Below, piece after piece: positions 17,177 to 24,897 of a stretch of 64,000 bases of DNA. Source of the stretch: Streptomyces galbus. Lineage in GTDB: Bacteria; Actinomycetota; Actinomycetes; Streptomycetales; Streptomycetaceae. The translations under genes and the position numbers were made by a program. The notes beneath the pieces were generated by a model. The model was not told the DNA's origin. It worked only from the letters and a program-made list of their open reading frames with translations, and did not search any database. How positions within the stretch are numbered: position 1 is the stretch's first letter; each line of letters opens with the position of its first letter. The stretch lies in contig NZ_SZPR01000004.1 of the NCBI RefSeq assembly GCF_005280195.1, forward strand, positions 62,001-126,000, in the 5' to 3' direction.

Positions 17177-18598
17177 ATGCCCCGCAGAGCTGTCGTCATC
17201 GGTGCCGGGCTGGCCGGCATGCTGGCCGCCGCCGCGCTGGCCGGTGCGGCGGACGAGGTGGTCGTGCTGGACGGCGACGCGCTGCCCGACGGGCCGGACC
17301 ACCGCAAGGGGCTCCCCCAGGGCCGGCACGCGCACATCCTCATGGCCGGGGGGCTCACCGCCATGGAGGAACTGGTGCCCGGGGCGGGCGTGCGCAAGCG
17401 GCTGCTGGCGGCCGGCGCCCATGAACTCTCCCTGGGCCGGGACATGGTGGCGCTCACGCCGGAGGGCTGGTTCCGCCGCTGGCGGCACGAGGGGCCCGCC
17501 GTGCTCGCCTGCACCCGCGCGCTCCTCGACTGGACGGTGCGGGACGCCGTGGTGACGCAGGCGCCGGTCCGGGTGGACGTGCGGCCCGGCACCCGGGTGA
17601 CGGGGCTGCTCGGCGGGGCGGGCCGGGTGACGGGGGTGCGCTTCCACGACGGCGGGGGCAGCGGGGACGGCGGCGACGGCGGCACCGACCGGGAGCTGAG
17701 CGCGGACTTCGTGGTCGACGCGAGCGGCCGGGGATCGCGGGTGACGCACTGGCTGGCCGCCCTCGGGGTGACCGGCGTGCGCGAACGCACCGTGGACACC
17801 GGGCTGGTGAACGCCACGCGCCTGTACCGGGCGCCGGAGGGGGCCGGGCGGTTCCCGGTGACGATGGTGCAGGCGGACCCGTACGCCGGGCGGCCCGGGC
17901 GCAGCGGGATGATCCTGCCCGTCGAGGACGGGCGGTGGATGGTGAGCCTGGCCGGGACGCGCGGCGCGGAGCCGCCGGACGACGCGGACGGTTTCCTGCG
18001 CTACGCCATGGAGTTGGCCGACCCGCTCGTCGGGCGGTTCATCGCGCGGGCCGAGCCGCTGACGGACGTGCGGATCAGCCGCAGCACCCACAACCACCGG
18101 CGGTACCTGGAGAAGGTGCGGGACTGGCCCGAGGGCCTGGTGGTGCTGGGCGACGCGCTGGCGACGTACAACCCGGCCTACGGACAGGGGATGTCGGTGG
18201 CGGCGCTCGGGGCGCGGCTGCTGGCGGAGGAGGTACGGCGGGCCGGCGGCGGGCTCGGTTCCGCCGGCCTGGCGGCGCGGGTGCAGCGGGGGGTCGTGCC
18301 GTGGGTGGACGCCGCGTGGCTGGCGGCGGTGGGCCAGGACGTGTGGTACCCGCAGACCCGCGGGGCGCGGCCGACGCCGGTCGACCGGCTGGTCACGGGG
18401 TACTCCCGGCGGCTGACGAAGGCGTCGACCGGGGCCTACGGGGCCGCGGCGGCGCTGTGGGAGGTGACCAGCCTGCTGGCCCCGCCGGCGCGGCTGTTCG
18501 CCCCGGGCACGCTGCTGTCGGTCGCCCTGGGACCCTTGCTGCCGCCGCTGGCCGGGGCCCCGCTGACGGCGGCCGAACGGTCGCTGCTGGCCCCCTGA
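17177..18598 (+). CDS. FAD-dependent monooxygenase/oxidoreductase (PHBH-like fold)
   Basis: A 473-residue flavoprotein. It opens with the dinucleotide motif VVIGAGLAGMLAAAAL (GxGxxG), has the FAD fingerprint DFVVDASGRGSRV near residue 180 and the GD motif VVLGDALATYNPAYGQGMS near 320, the order of class A FAD monooxygenases. The substrate is unknown. There is no signal peptide; the C-terminal 40 residues are hydrophobic (SLLAPPARLFAPGTLL onward) and may touch the membrane. ATG 17177 has CTAGGAG upstream. As the last gene of the operon with three membrane proteins and the HEVWH protein, it may modify a lipid or other hydrophobic molecule (inference). Confidence 0.85.
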   Translation: MPRRAVVIGAGLAGMLAAAALAGAADEVVVLDGDALPDGPDHRKGLPQGRHAHILMAGGLTAMEELVPGAGVRKRLLAAGAHELSLGRDMVALTPEGWFRRWRHEGPAVLACTRALLDWTVRDAVVTQAPVRVDVRPGTRVTGLLGGAGRVTGVRFHDGGGSGDGGDGGTDRELSADFVVDASGRGSRVTHWLAALGVTGVRERTVDTGLVNATRLYRAPEGAGRFPVTMVQADPYAGRPGRSGMILPVEDGRWMVSLAGTRGAEPPDDADGFLRYAMELADPLVGRFIARAEPLTDVRISRSTHNHRRYLEKVRDWPEGLVVLGDALATYNPAYGQGMSVAALGARLLAEEVRRAGGGLGSAGLAARVQRGVVPWVDAAWLAAVGQDVWYPQTRGARPTPVDRLVTGYSRRLTKASTGAYGAAAALWEVTSLLAPPARLFAPGTLLSVALGPLLPPLAGAPLTAAERSLLAP

Positions 18599-18610
18599 GC
18601 CCAGGGGGCC
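18589..18610. terminator. Bidirectional terminator overlapping a stop codon
   Basis: A perfect 9-bp hairpin, GGCCCCCTG at 18589-18597 and CAGGGGGCC at 18602-18610 with a 4-base loop, spans the FAD oxidoreductase stop and lies 10 bp before the convergent SMP-30 stop. It serves both transcripts. Confidence 0.7.
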
Positions 18611-18620
18611 GGCGGCTGCC

Positions 18621-19487
18621 TCACCCGGCGAACGGCGTCGGCACCTGCCCCTTGCCCGCCCCCGGCACCACCAGCAGCGAGCCCGCCAGGGGGTGGGGGG
18701 CGGTCAGGCCCACCCTGGCCGTCGTGAGGTAGAGGTCGGTCAGGTCCGGGCCGCCGAAGGCGCACGCCGTCACCCGCGGGGTGGGCAGCTCGATCACCTG
18801 GTCCAGCTCACCGGCCGGGGTGTAGCGCCGCACCGCGCCCCCGTCCCACAGGGCCACCCAGACGCAGCCCTCGGCGTCCACCGTGAGCCCGTCCGGGAAG
18901 CCCGCGCCCTCCTCGATCTCCACCAGGGGCCGCCGGTCACGCACCCGGCCGCCGCCGTCGGCGTCGGCGTCGTAGGTGAAGACGTCCACCCGGCGTGTGG
19001 GCGAGTCGATGTAGTACATGAGGCGCCCGTCCGGGCTCCACCCGGTGCCGTTGCTCACCGTCACGTCGTCGAGGACCGTCTCCACGGAGCCGTCCCCGGT
19101 GAACCGGGACAGCGAACCCCCGCCCGGCGCCTCGTCGTAGCGCATGGTGCCCGCCCACAGCGAGCCGTCGGGCGCGACCGCCGCGTCGTTCGCCCGGCGC
19201 CCCGGCACCGGCTCGTGGTGCAGCCAGCGGAACGTCCCGTCGGGGTCCAGCAGGCCCACGCCGTCCCGCAGGTTGAGCACCAGGCCCCCGCCCGCCCGCG
19301 GCTTGACCGCGCCCACGTGCTGGCCGGTGGCGCGCACGCCGCGCCGCCCCGTGGCGGGGTCGAAGGTGTGGACGCGCGAGCCGAGGATGTCCAGCCACAG
19401 CAGCCGTCCCGCGGCCGGGTCCCAGGTGGGCCCCTCCCCGAGCGTCGCCGACGCCCGGACGGCGACCTCGAAGCGCGGCGGCGTCAT
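18621..19487 (-). CDS. SMP-30/gluconolactonase family lactonase
   Basis: A 288-residue six-bladed propeller enzyme of the SMP-30/gluconolactonase/LRE group, which hydrolyses sugar-acid lactones with a divalent metal. The metal-site motifs are in place: LGEGPTWDP (Glu), SNGTGWSPDG (Asn) and FPDGLTVDAEG (Asp). There is no signal peptide. ATG 19487 overlaps the IclR stop by 4 bases (ATGA), so the regulator and enzyme form one operon and the regulator probably controls it. The physiological sugar (arabinono-, galactono- or gluconolactone) cannot be read from sequence. Confidence 0.9.
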   Translation of the reverse strand: MTPPRFEVAVRASATLGEGPTWDPAAGRLLWLDILGSRVHTFDPATGRRGVRATGQHVGAVKPRAGGGLVLNLRDGVGLLDPDGTFRWLHHEPVPGRRANDAAVAPDGSLWAGTMRYDEAPGGGSLSRFTGDGSVETVLDDVTVSNGTGWSPDGRLMYYIDSPTRRVDVFTYDADADGGGRVRDRRPLVEIEEGAGFPDGLTVDAEGCVWVALWDGGAVRRYTPAGELDQVIELPTPRVTACAFGGPDLTDLYLTTARVGLTAPHPLAGSLLVVPGAGKGQVPTPFAG

Positions 19488-20257
19488 GCCACGCTCCGGT
19501 GGCCGAGCCGCTCGGACAGCTCGGCGGCGCCCTTGGCCGCGAGCTGCTCCAGCTCGTCGAGGCGGTCGTCGCTCCACCGGATCATCGGCACGGAGATCGA
19601 CAGCGCGGCGACGACCTGCCCGGTGCGGTCCCGCACCGGCGCGGCGACACAACTCACGTCCGGGTTGGATTCACGGCTCTCCACGGCGATCCCGCGCTGC
19701 CGGATCCCCGCCAGGGTCTCCCGCAGCGCGCCCGGGTCGGTGATGCTGTTGGGGGTCATGGCGACGAGTTCGGCGTCGTCGGGGATGCGCGCGGCGAGCT
19801 CCGGCTCGGGGAGGGAGGCCAGGAGCATCTTGCCGACGGACGTGCAGTGCGCGGGGAGCCGGCGGCCGGCCGCCGACACCATCCGCACGGCGTGCGTGGA
19901 GTCGACCTTGGCGATGTAGATGACGTCGGTGCCCTCCAGGATCGCCACGTGGACCGTCTCGTCGCAGGTCTCGGCGACCGAGCGGGCCACCTGCTGGCCC
20001 TCGGCGGCGAGGTCGAGCTGCTCGGCGTAGCGGCTGCCGAGCTGGTACGGGCGGACCCCGAGCCGGTAGCGTCCCGGCTGGCCGGGCACCTGGACGATGT
20101 AGGACCGGGCGGCGAGCGTGGTGACCAGCTCGTGCACGGTGGTGCGCGGCAACTGGAGCCTGCGCACGATGTCGGGGGCGGAGAGCGTCCCGTCCCCGTC
20201 GAGGAACAGCTCCAGGATGTCCAGAGCCCGGGTCACGGCAGGTACGAGGCGTCCCAC
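19484..20257 (-). CDS. IclR-family transcriptional regulator
   Basis: A 257-residue regulator: N-terminal winged helix (residues 5-70; LSAPDIVRRLQLPRTTVHEL) and a C-terminal GAF-like effector domain (75-250) with the family patterns HVAILEGTDVIYIAKVDS, PAHCTSVGKMLLA and VAAPVRDRTGQVVAALSIS. GTG 20257 follows GAGGGGG. It is probably a repressor of the coupled lactonase and perhaps of itself; an imperfect GTTCGAG-ATTTCAAC element at 20293-20307 lies just upstream and is a candidate operator. The effector is presumably a sugar acid. Confidence 0.9.
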   Translation of the reverse strand: MGRLVPAVTRALDILELFLDGDGTLSAPDIVRRLQLPRTTVHELVTTLAARSYIVQVPGQPGRYRLGVRPYQLGSRYAEQLDLAAEGQQVARSVAETCDETVHVAILEGTDVIYIAKVDSTHAVRMVSAAGRRLPAHCTSVGKMLLASLPEPELAARIPDDAELVAMTPNSITDPGALRETLAGIRQRGIAVESRESNPDVSCVAAPVRDRTGQVVAALSISVPMIRWSDDRLDELEQLAAKGAAELSERLGHRSVA

Positions 20258-20381
20258 GGCCGGCCCCCTCCCTTGTGGTCGACGACGACTGCGTTCGAGA
20301 TTTCAACTGGCGATCGGGATGACGAACACAGGCTAGTCACAAGGGGTCGGAGCGGGCAATGGGCGCGGACGGTGGGCCACG

Positions 20382-21005
20382 ATGGGGGACATGCCGTCCG
20401 AGAAGCGCCCCGCCGGCCCGTTCACGCCCCTGCACTTCCAGCTCGTGCTGCTGCGCCGCATGGCCGACCACAACCCGGACCTGGTCGAGGACGCCCGCCG
20501 TGAACTGGGCGTGACGCTCCTCGAGATGCGCGAGGCCAACAAGCGGTGGCAGGCGATGCTCCGCTCCCCCCGCCCCCGCCCCGCCGCCTCCCGGTACCGC
20601 TCGGTCCTCGGGACCCCCGAGTCGACGCGGGCCCGCCGCATCGGTGACCTCGACTGCGAGGCGTGGCAGTGGCCCCTCCCCCTCTGGCCCGACCTGCGCT
20701 TCGAGGTGCTGGTGGGCGAGCGGGGCGCGGTCTGGACCGAGTGGCTGGTCCGCGCGCCCGGCGCGCCGTCGCCCGCCCTGCGCACCCTGGACGACCTCAC
20801 GCCCTGGTCCTGCACGATCGACGAGGCCGCCCGCGCCTTCGCCCCGGCCCGCCCCCTGCAGGGCACCGCCCCCACCCGCTGGGGCCTCGCCTTCACCGCG
20901 CCGGACGGCGGGGGCGTCCCCCGGGCGGTGACCGCGGAGTTCACCTGGGGCCTGCTCCAGCGCACGGCGACGACCGGCACACCGGGGCAGACGCCCTCCG
21001 TCTGA
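20382..21005 (+). CDS. Hypothetical protein
   Basis: A 207-residue soluble protein divergent from the IclR gene. Residues 20-60 are helical (FQLVLLRRMADHNPDLVEDA); the rest has Trp-rich strands (EAWQWPLPLWPDL, VWTEWLVRAPG, WSCTIDE). I recognise no domain. ATG 20382 or ATG 20391 may be used; neither has a strong ribosome site. Its last codons lie in the first copy of a 65-bp imperfect tandem repeat (see 20972-21099). Confidence 0.55.
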   Translation: MGDMPSEKRPAGPFTPLHFQLVLLRRMADHNPDLVEDARRELGVTLLEMREANKRWQAMLRSPRPRPAASRYRSVLGTPESTRARRIGDLDCEAWQWPLPLWPDLRFEVLVGERGAVWTEWLVRAPGAPSPALRTLDDLTPWSCTIDEAARAFAPARPLQGTAPTRWGLAFTAPDGGGVPRAVTAEFTWGLLQRTATTGTPGQTPSV

Positions 21006-21099
21006 TCTCTCCCCTCGCGTCCGCCGCGGGCGCCGTCGACCGGCACACCGGCGCCGGCGCCCTTCGCCTGACGTCTCCCCGCGTCCGCCTCAGGCGCTG
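20972..21099. repeat. Imperfect 65-bp tandem duplication between convergent genes
   Basis: The stretch 20972-21036 is repeated at 21037-21099 with roughly five of six bases matching and a 2-base gap; both begin CGACCGGCACACCGG and both contain the core GCGTCCGCC. Copy 1 holds the end and stop of the 20382 gene, copy 2 the end and stop of the ATP-grasp gene on the other strand. Within it GGGCGCCG (21028-21035) can pair with CGGCGCCC (21055-21062), so it may also act as a terminator. Confidence 0.7.
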
Positions 21100-21965
21100 C
21101 CCGCGGCCGCGAGGACCGCCTCCACCACCCGCGGCACCGAGCCCGGGTGCAGCCCCAGGAACAGATTGGGCTCGACCAGCTCCAGCTCCATCAGGCGGGG
21201 CGTGCCGTCCTCGCCGTCGACCAGGTCGACCCGGGCGTACAGCAGGCCGGAGGGGTCGGGGACGGCGGCCAGGGCCCGTTCCGCCACGGCGAGTTCGGCG
21301 GGCGTCGGCTCCCACGGCTGCAGGTCGGGGTGGGGCACCTTGTCGGCGTCGTAGGGGGCGCCGGGGGCCAGGACGGCGCCCTTGCGGCTGGCGTGCAGCA
21401 GACGGCCGCCGAAGAACTGCAGGGCCCGCTCGCCGCCGGTCTCGATGCCGCGGACGTACGGCTGGAGCATCGCCGTGAAGCCCTCGGCGTGCAGGTGCTG
21501 CAGGTGGCGTACGGCCCTGGCGTGGTCGTCGGGCGTGTAGCGCGCGGCGAAGCGGGCGCCGGCGCCGGAGGTCGGTTTGATCACGTAGTCGTGGCCGTCG
21601 GGCAGGTCGGCCGGGTCGCCGGGGGCCAGGTAGCGGGTGGGGACCGTGGGGACTCCGGCCGCGGCCAGCTCGCCGAGGTAGCGCTTGTCGGTGTTCCAGC
21701 GCACGACGCCCAGCGGGTTGAGCAGCCTGGTGAGCCCGGCGCAGCGCTCCAGCCAGGCCGAGAACTCCGCCGCCCGCCAGCTGTAGTCCCAGGTGGAGCG
21801 CAGGACGGCGAGGTCGAGACCGGCCCAGTCGGCGTCCGGGTCGTCCCAGGCGACGGCCCGGGTGTCGGCACCGGCCGCGGTCAGCGCGTCGACCAGGACG
21901 GGCAGGTCGGTGTCCCGGCTGGGCCGCGGCCCGGGGTCGTAGGTGACGAGCGCGATACGGGGCAC
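21090..21965 (-). CDS. ATP-grasp carboxylate-amine ligase (RimK/glutathione synthetase-like)
   Basis: A 291-residue protein with the ATP-grasp layout: N-terminal domain (residues 1-95; IALVTYDPGP, DLAVLRSTWDYSWR), central lysine segment DYVIKPTSGAGARF (about 128-141), FTAMLQPYVRGIETGGERAL, and the metal-binding C-terminal LLYARVDLVDG and MELELVEPNLFLGLHPGS. It resembles uncharacterised ligases grouped with DcsG/RimK. It should join a carboxylate to an amine at the cost of ATP; the substrates are unknown. GTG 21965 has AGGAGG upstream. It stands alone, convergent with the hypothetical gene. Confidence 0.85.
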   Translation of the reverse strand: MPRIALVTYDPGPRPSRDTDLPVLVDALTAAGADTRAVAWDDPDADWAGLDLAVLRSTWDYSWRAAEFSAWLERCAGLTRLLNPLGVVRWNTDKRYLGELAAAGVPTVPTRYLAPGDPADLPDGHDYVIKPTSGAGARFAARYTPDDHARAVRHLQHLHAEGFTAMLQPYVRGIETGGERALQFFGGRLLHASRKGAVLAPGAPYDADKVPHPDLQPWEPTPAELAVAERALAAVPDPSGLLYARVDLVDGEDGTPRLMELELVEPNLFLGLHPGSVPRVVEAVLAAAGSA

Positions 21966-22152
21966 GGCGGGGACCTCCTCGGACGGCTGTGCGACAGCCG
22001 CAGGCTAACCGGCGCCCCGGGAACCGGGACGACCGCCTTGACCTTCCCCTTCGGTGAAGCCCCAGCATCGACGCCAGGCCGACGACGAGGACGCACCGGA
22101 CGGTCGGCGCGACGACCACGCACACGCACACACGAACGGGGGTGGGCCGGGC

Positions 22153-23223
22153 ATGACGACCCTGCTCACGATCGGGGCCTTCGCGAAGGCGACCCGGCTC
22201 TCGCCGAAGGCCCTGCGCCTGTACGACGAGCTGGACCTGCTGCCGCCCGCCCGGGTCGACCCGGACACCGGCTACCGCTACTACGCGGCCGAGCAGCTCG
22301 ACCGCGCCCGGCTGGTGGCGTGGCTGCGCCGGCTCGGCATGCCGCTGGCCCGGATCCGCGAGGTGTGCGCGCTCGACGCGGCGTCCGCCGCCCGGGAGGT
22401 ACGCGCGTACTGGGCCCGGGTCGAGGCCGAGACGGCCGTACGCCGGGACCTGGCCGCCTTCCTCGTCGACCACCTGTCGGCCCCGCCGTCCACCGAGGAG
22501 GACACCGTCATGCTGCACCTGCGCTACGCCGCCCACTCCGACCGGGGCCTGGTACGGCCCGCCAACCAGGACGCCGCCTACGCCGGTGCCCGGCTGCTGG
22601 CCGTCGCCGACGGCTTCGGACCGCGGGGCGGCCCCGCGAGCAGCGCCGCCGTGCAGGCGCTGCGGGTCCTCGACTCCGAGGAGGTGGCCGCGGGGAACGT
22701 GCTGGGCCTGCTGGAGGACGCGGTGCGCGGCGCGGGCGAGGCCGTGCGCGGTGTGGCCGGGGACACGGACGAGACCGGCACCACGCTGACCGCGCTGCTG
22801 TGGACGGGCTCCCGGCTGGCCCTGGCGCACATCGGGGACACGCGCGCGTACGTGCGGCGCGCGGGCAGCCTGTTCCGCATCACCCACGACCACACGGTGG
22901 TCCAGTCGCTGCTGGACGAGGGGCGCCTGACCCCGGAGGAGGCCGGCGTCCACCCGCAGCGCTCCCTGCTGCTCAAGGCCCTCTCCGGCGCCGGCGCGCC
23001 CGCCCCCGACGTCCGGCTGCACGACGCGGTCGCCGGTGACCGCTTCCTGCTCTGCTCGGACGGGCTGTCGGGCGTGGTCCCGGACGCGGTGGTGGACCGG
23101 CTGCTGGTCGCGGCCGACGACCCGGCGCAGGCCGTACGGTCGCTGGTCGGGGCGGCCCGGGACGCCGGCGCGCCGGACAACGTCACGTGCGTGGTGGCGG
23201 ACGTGGTGGACCCGGGGGCGTGA
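22153..23223 (+). CDS. MerR-type DNA-binding domain fused to a PP2C Ser/Thr phosphatase
   Basis: 356 residues with two recognisable halves. Residues 1-110: MerR winged helix and dimer helix (LLTIGAFAKATRLSPKALRLYDE, YRYYAAEQLDRARLVAWLRR). Residues 118-356: PP2C phosphatase (SDRGLVRPANQDAAY with the metal Asp, LAVADGFG, LALAHIGDTRAYV, LLCSDGLSGV, APDNVTCVVADV), motifs intact. The phosphatase thus replaces the usual MerR effector domain. The expected output is a DNA-bound phosphatase or a phospho-state-linked regulator (inference). ATG 22153 lies behind GGGGGTGGG; the frame is open further upstream but without a ribosome site. No partner kinase is adjacent. Confidence 0.85.
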   Translation: MTTLLTIGAFAKATRLSPKALRLYDELDLLPPARVDPDTGYRYYAAEQLDRARLVAWLRRLGMPLARIREVCALDAASAAREVRAYWARVEAETAVRRDLAAFLVDHLSAPPSTEEDTVMLHLRYAAHSDRGLVRPANQDAAYAGARLLAVADGFGPRGGPASSAAVQALRVLDSEEVAAGNVLGLLEDAVRGAGEAVRGVAGDTDETGTTLTALLWTGSRLALAHIGDTRAYVRRAGSLFRITHDHTVVQSLLDEGRLTPEEAGVHPQRSLLLKALSGAGAPAPDVRLHDAVAGDRFLLCSDGLSGVVPDAVVDRLLVAADDPAQAVRSLVGAARDAGAPDNVTCVVADVVDPGA

Positions 23224-23376
23224 GCCGCGCCGGAGGCGAGGGCCGGGCCGGACGCGGGCGGCCGCGCGCCGGCGGGGCGTCGACGTGACGGGTGTCAAAC
23301 GGCCCGGCGGTCCGACGGGCCCCGCGGTGGGGTAGGAACGGGATGTCGTTGGCGTCCGGCGCTAGGAGTGTCCCGC

Positions 23377-24897
23377 GTGTCCTCTCTCTTCCCCGCCCTG
23401 ACCGGCGCACCGGGTGACCGGGTCGCCCTTCGCTTCGGTGAGCGGTCTCTGACGTATGCCGAACTCGCGGCGGCGGCCGGCGCCGTGGGCGGACGGATCG
23501 GCGGGGCCCGGCGGGTCGCCGTGTGGGCGACGCCGTCGGTGGAGACCGCCGTCGCCGTGGTCGGGGTGCTGCTCGCCGGGGCGGCCGCCGTGCCGCTCAA
23601 CCCGAAGTCCGGTGAGAAGGAGCTGGGGCACATCGTGTCCGACAGCGCGCCGGGCCTGGTGCTGGCGGCCGCCGGGGACCGGTTGCCGGGCGCGCTGGCC
23701 GGGCTCGAACGGGTCGACGTCGACCCGGCGGCCCGGGGGCCGCTGCCGGGGACCCCGGACGGCTCCGGGGCGGGCGACGGGGACCCGGTGCGGGCCGCCG
23801 GGGCGGGCGGCGGGCGCTCCGCGCCGGTCGCGGAGGCGGGCGACGAGGATCCCGCGCTGGTCGTCTACACCTCCGGGACCACCGGGCCGCCCAAGGGGGC
23901 CGTGCTGCCGCGCCGGGCCCTCGCCCACACCCTGGACGCCCTCGCCGACGCCTGGCAGTGGACGGGGTCGGACGTGCTGGTGCACGGGCTGCCGCTGTTC
24001 CACGTGCACGGCCTGGTCCTCGGCGTGCTGGGCCCGCTGCGGCGCGGCGGCGGTGTGCGGCACCTCGGCCGGTTCTCCCCCGAGGGCGTGGCCCGGGAGC
24101 TGGAGGACGGCGCCACCATGCTCTTCGGCGTGCCGACGATGTACCACCGCCTCGCCGAGGCGCTGCCCGGCGACCCGGCCCTGGCCGCCGCGCTGGGCCG
24201 GGCGCGGCTGCTGGTGTCGGGGTCGGCGGCGCTGCCCGTGCACGACCACGAGCGGATCGCGGCCGCCACCGGACGGCGCGTCATCGAGCGGTACGGCATG
24301 ACCGAGACGCTGATGAACACGGCCGTGCGGGCGGACGGCGAGGCGCGTCCGGGCACCGTCGGGCTGCCGCTGCCGGGCGTGGAGCTGCGGCTCGTGGAGG
24401 AGGACGGCTCGCCGGTCGCCGCGTACGACGGGGAGAGCGTCGGGGAGATCCAGGTGCGCGGGCCGAACCTGTTCACCGAGTACCTCAACCGGCCCGAGGC
24501 GACCGCGGCCGCGTTCACCGCCGACGGCTGGTTCCGCACCGGGGACATGGCGGTGCGCGACCCGGACGGCTCCGTGCGGATCGTCGGCCGCAAGGCCACC
24601 GACCTGATCAAGAGCGGCGGGTACAAGATCGGCGCCGGAGAGATCGAGAACGCGCTGCTGGAGCACCCCGGGGTCAGGGAGGCCGCCGTCACCGGGGAAC
24701 CGGACGCCGACCTGGGCGAGCGGATCGTCGCCTGGATCGTCCCGGCCGACCCCGCCGACCCGCCCGGCGCCGACGCGCTGGCCGACCACGTGGCCGCCCG
24801 CCTCGCCCCGCACAAGCGTCCCCGCACCGTCCGCTATCTCGACGCCCTGCCCCGCAACGACATGGGCAAGATCATGAAGCGGGCCCTGACCGCGTGA
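23377..24897 (+). CDS. matB: Malonyl/methylmalonyl-CoA synthetase
   Basis: A 506-residue member of the acyl-adenylate superfamily. Motifs in order: VVYTSGTTGPPKGAV (P-loop), LPLFHVHGLVLG, ERYGMTETLMNT, FRTGDMAVRDPDG, GYKIGAGEIENALLEH and the catalytic Lys in NDMGKIMKRAL. From memory it is very close to the characterised S. coelicolor MatB, including the N-terminus MSSLFPAL, which supports GTG 23377 as the start (AGGAG at 23364-23368) rather than GTG 23368. It makes malonyl-CoA or methylmalonyl-CoA from the free acids, CoA and ATP, feeding fatty acid or polyketide synthesis. A Gly/Ala-rich insert (about residues 128-155) looks specific to this strain. It overlaps the next gene by 4 bases. Confidence 0.92.
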   Translation: MSSLFPALTGAPGDRVALRFGERSLTYAELAAAAGAVGGRIGGARRVAVWATPSVETAVAVVGVLLAGAAAVPLNPKSGEKELGHIVSDSAPGLVLAAAGDRLPGALAGLERVDVDPAARGPLPGTPDGSGAGDGDPVRAAGAGGGRSAPVAEAGDEDPALVVYTSGTTGPPKGAVLPRRALAHTLDALADAWQWTGSDVLVHGLPLFHVHGLVLGVLGPLRRGGGVRHLGRFSPEGVARELEDGATMLFGVPTMYHRLAEALPGDPALAAALGRARLLVSGSAALPVHDHERIAAATGRRVIERYGMTETLMNTAVRADGEARPGTVGLPLPGVELRLVEEDGSPVAAYDGESVGEIQVRGPNLFTEYLNRPEATAAAFTADGWFRTGDMAVRDPDGSVRIVGRKATDLIKSGGYKIGAGEIENALLEHPGVREAAVTGEPDADLGERIVAWIVPADPADPPGADALADHVAARLAPHKRPRTVRYLDALPRNDMGKIMKRALTA

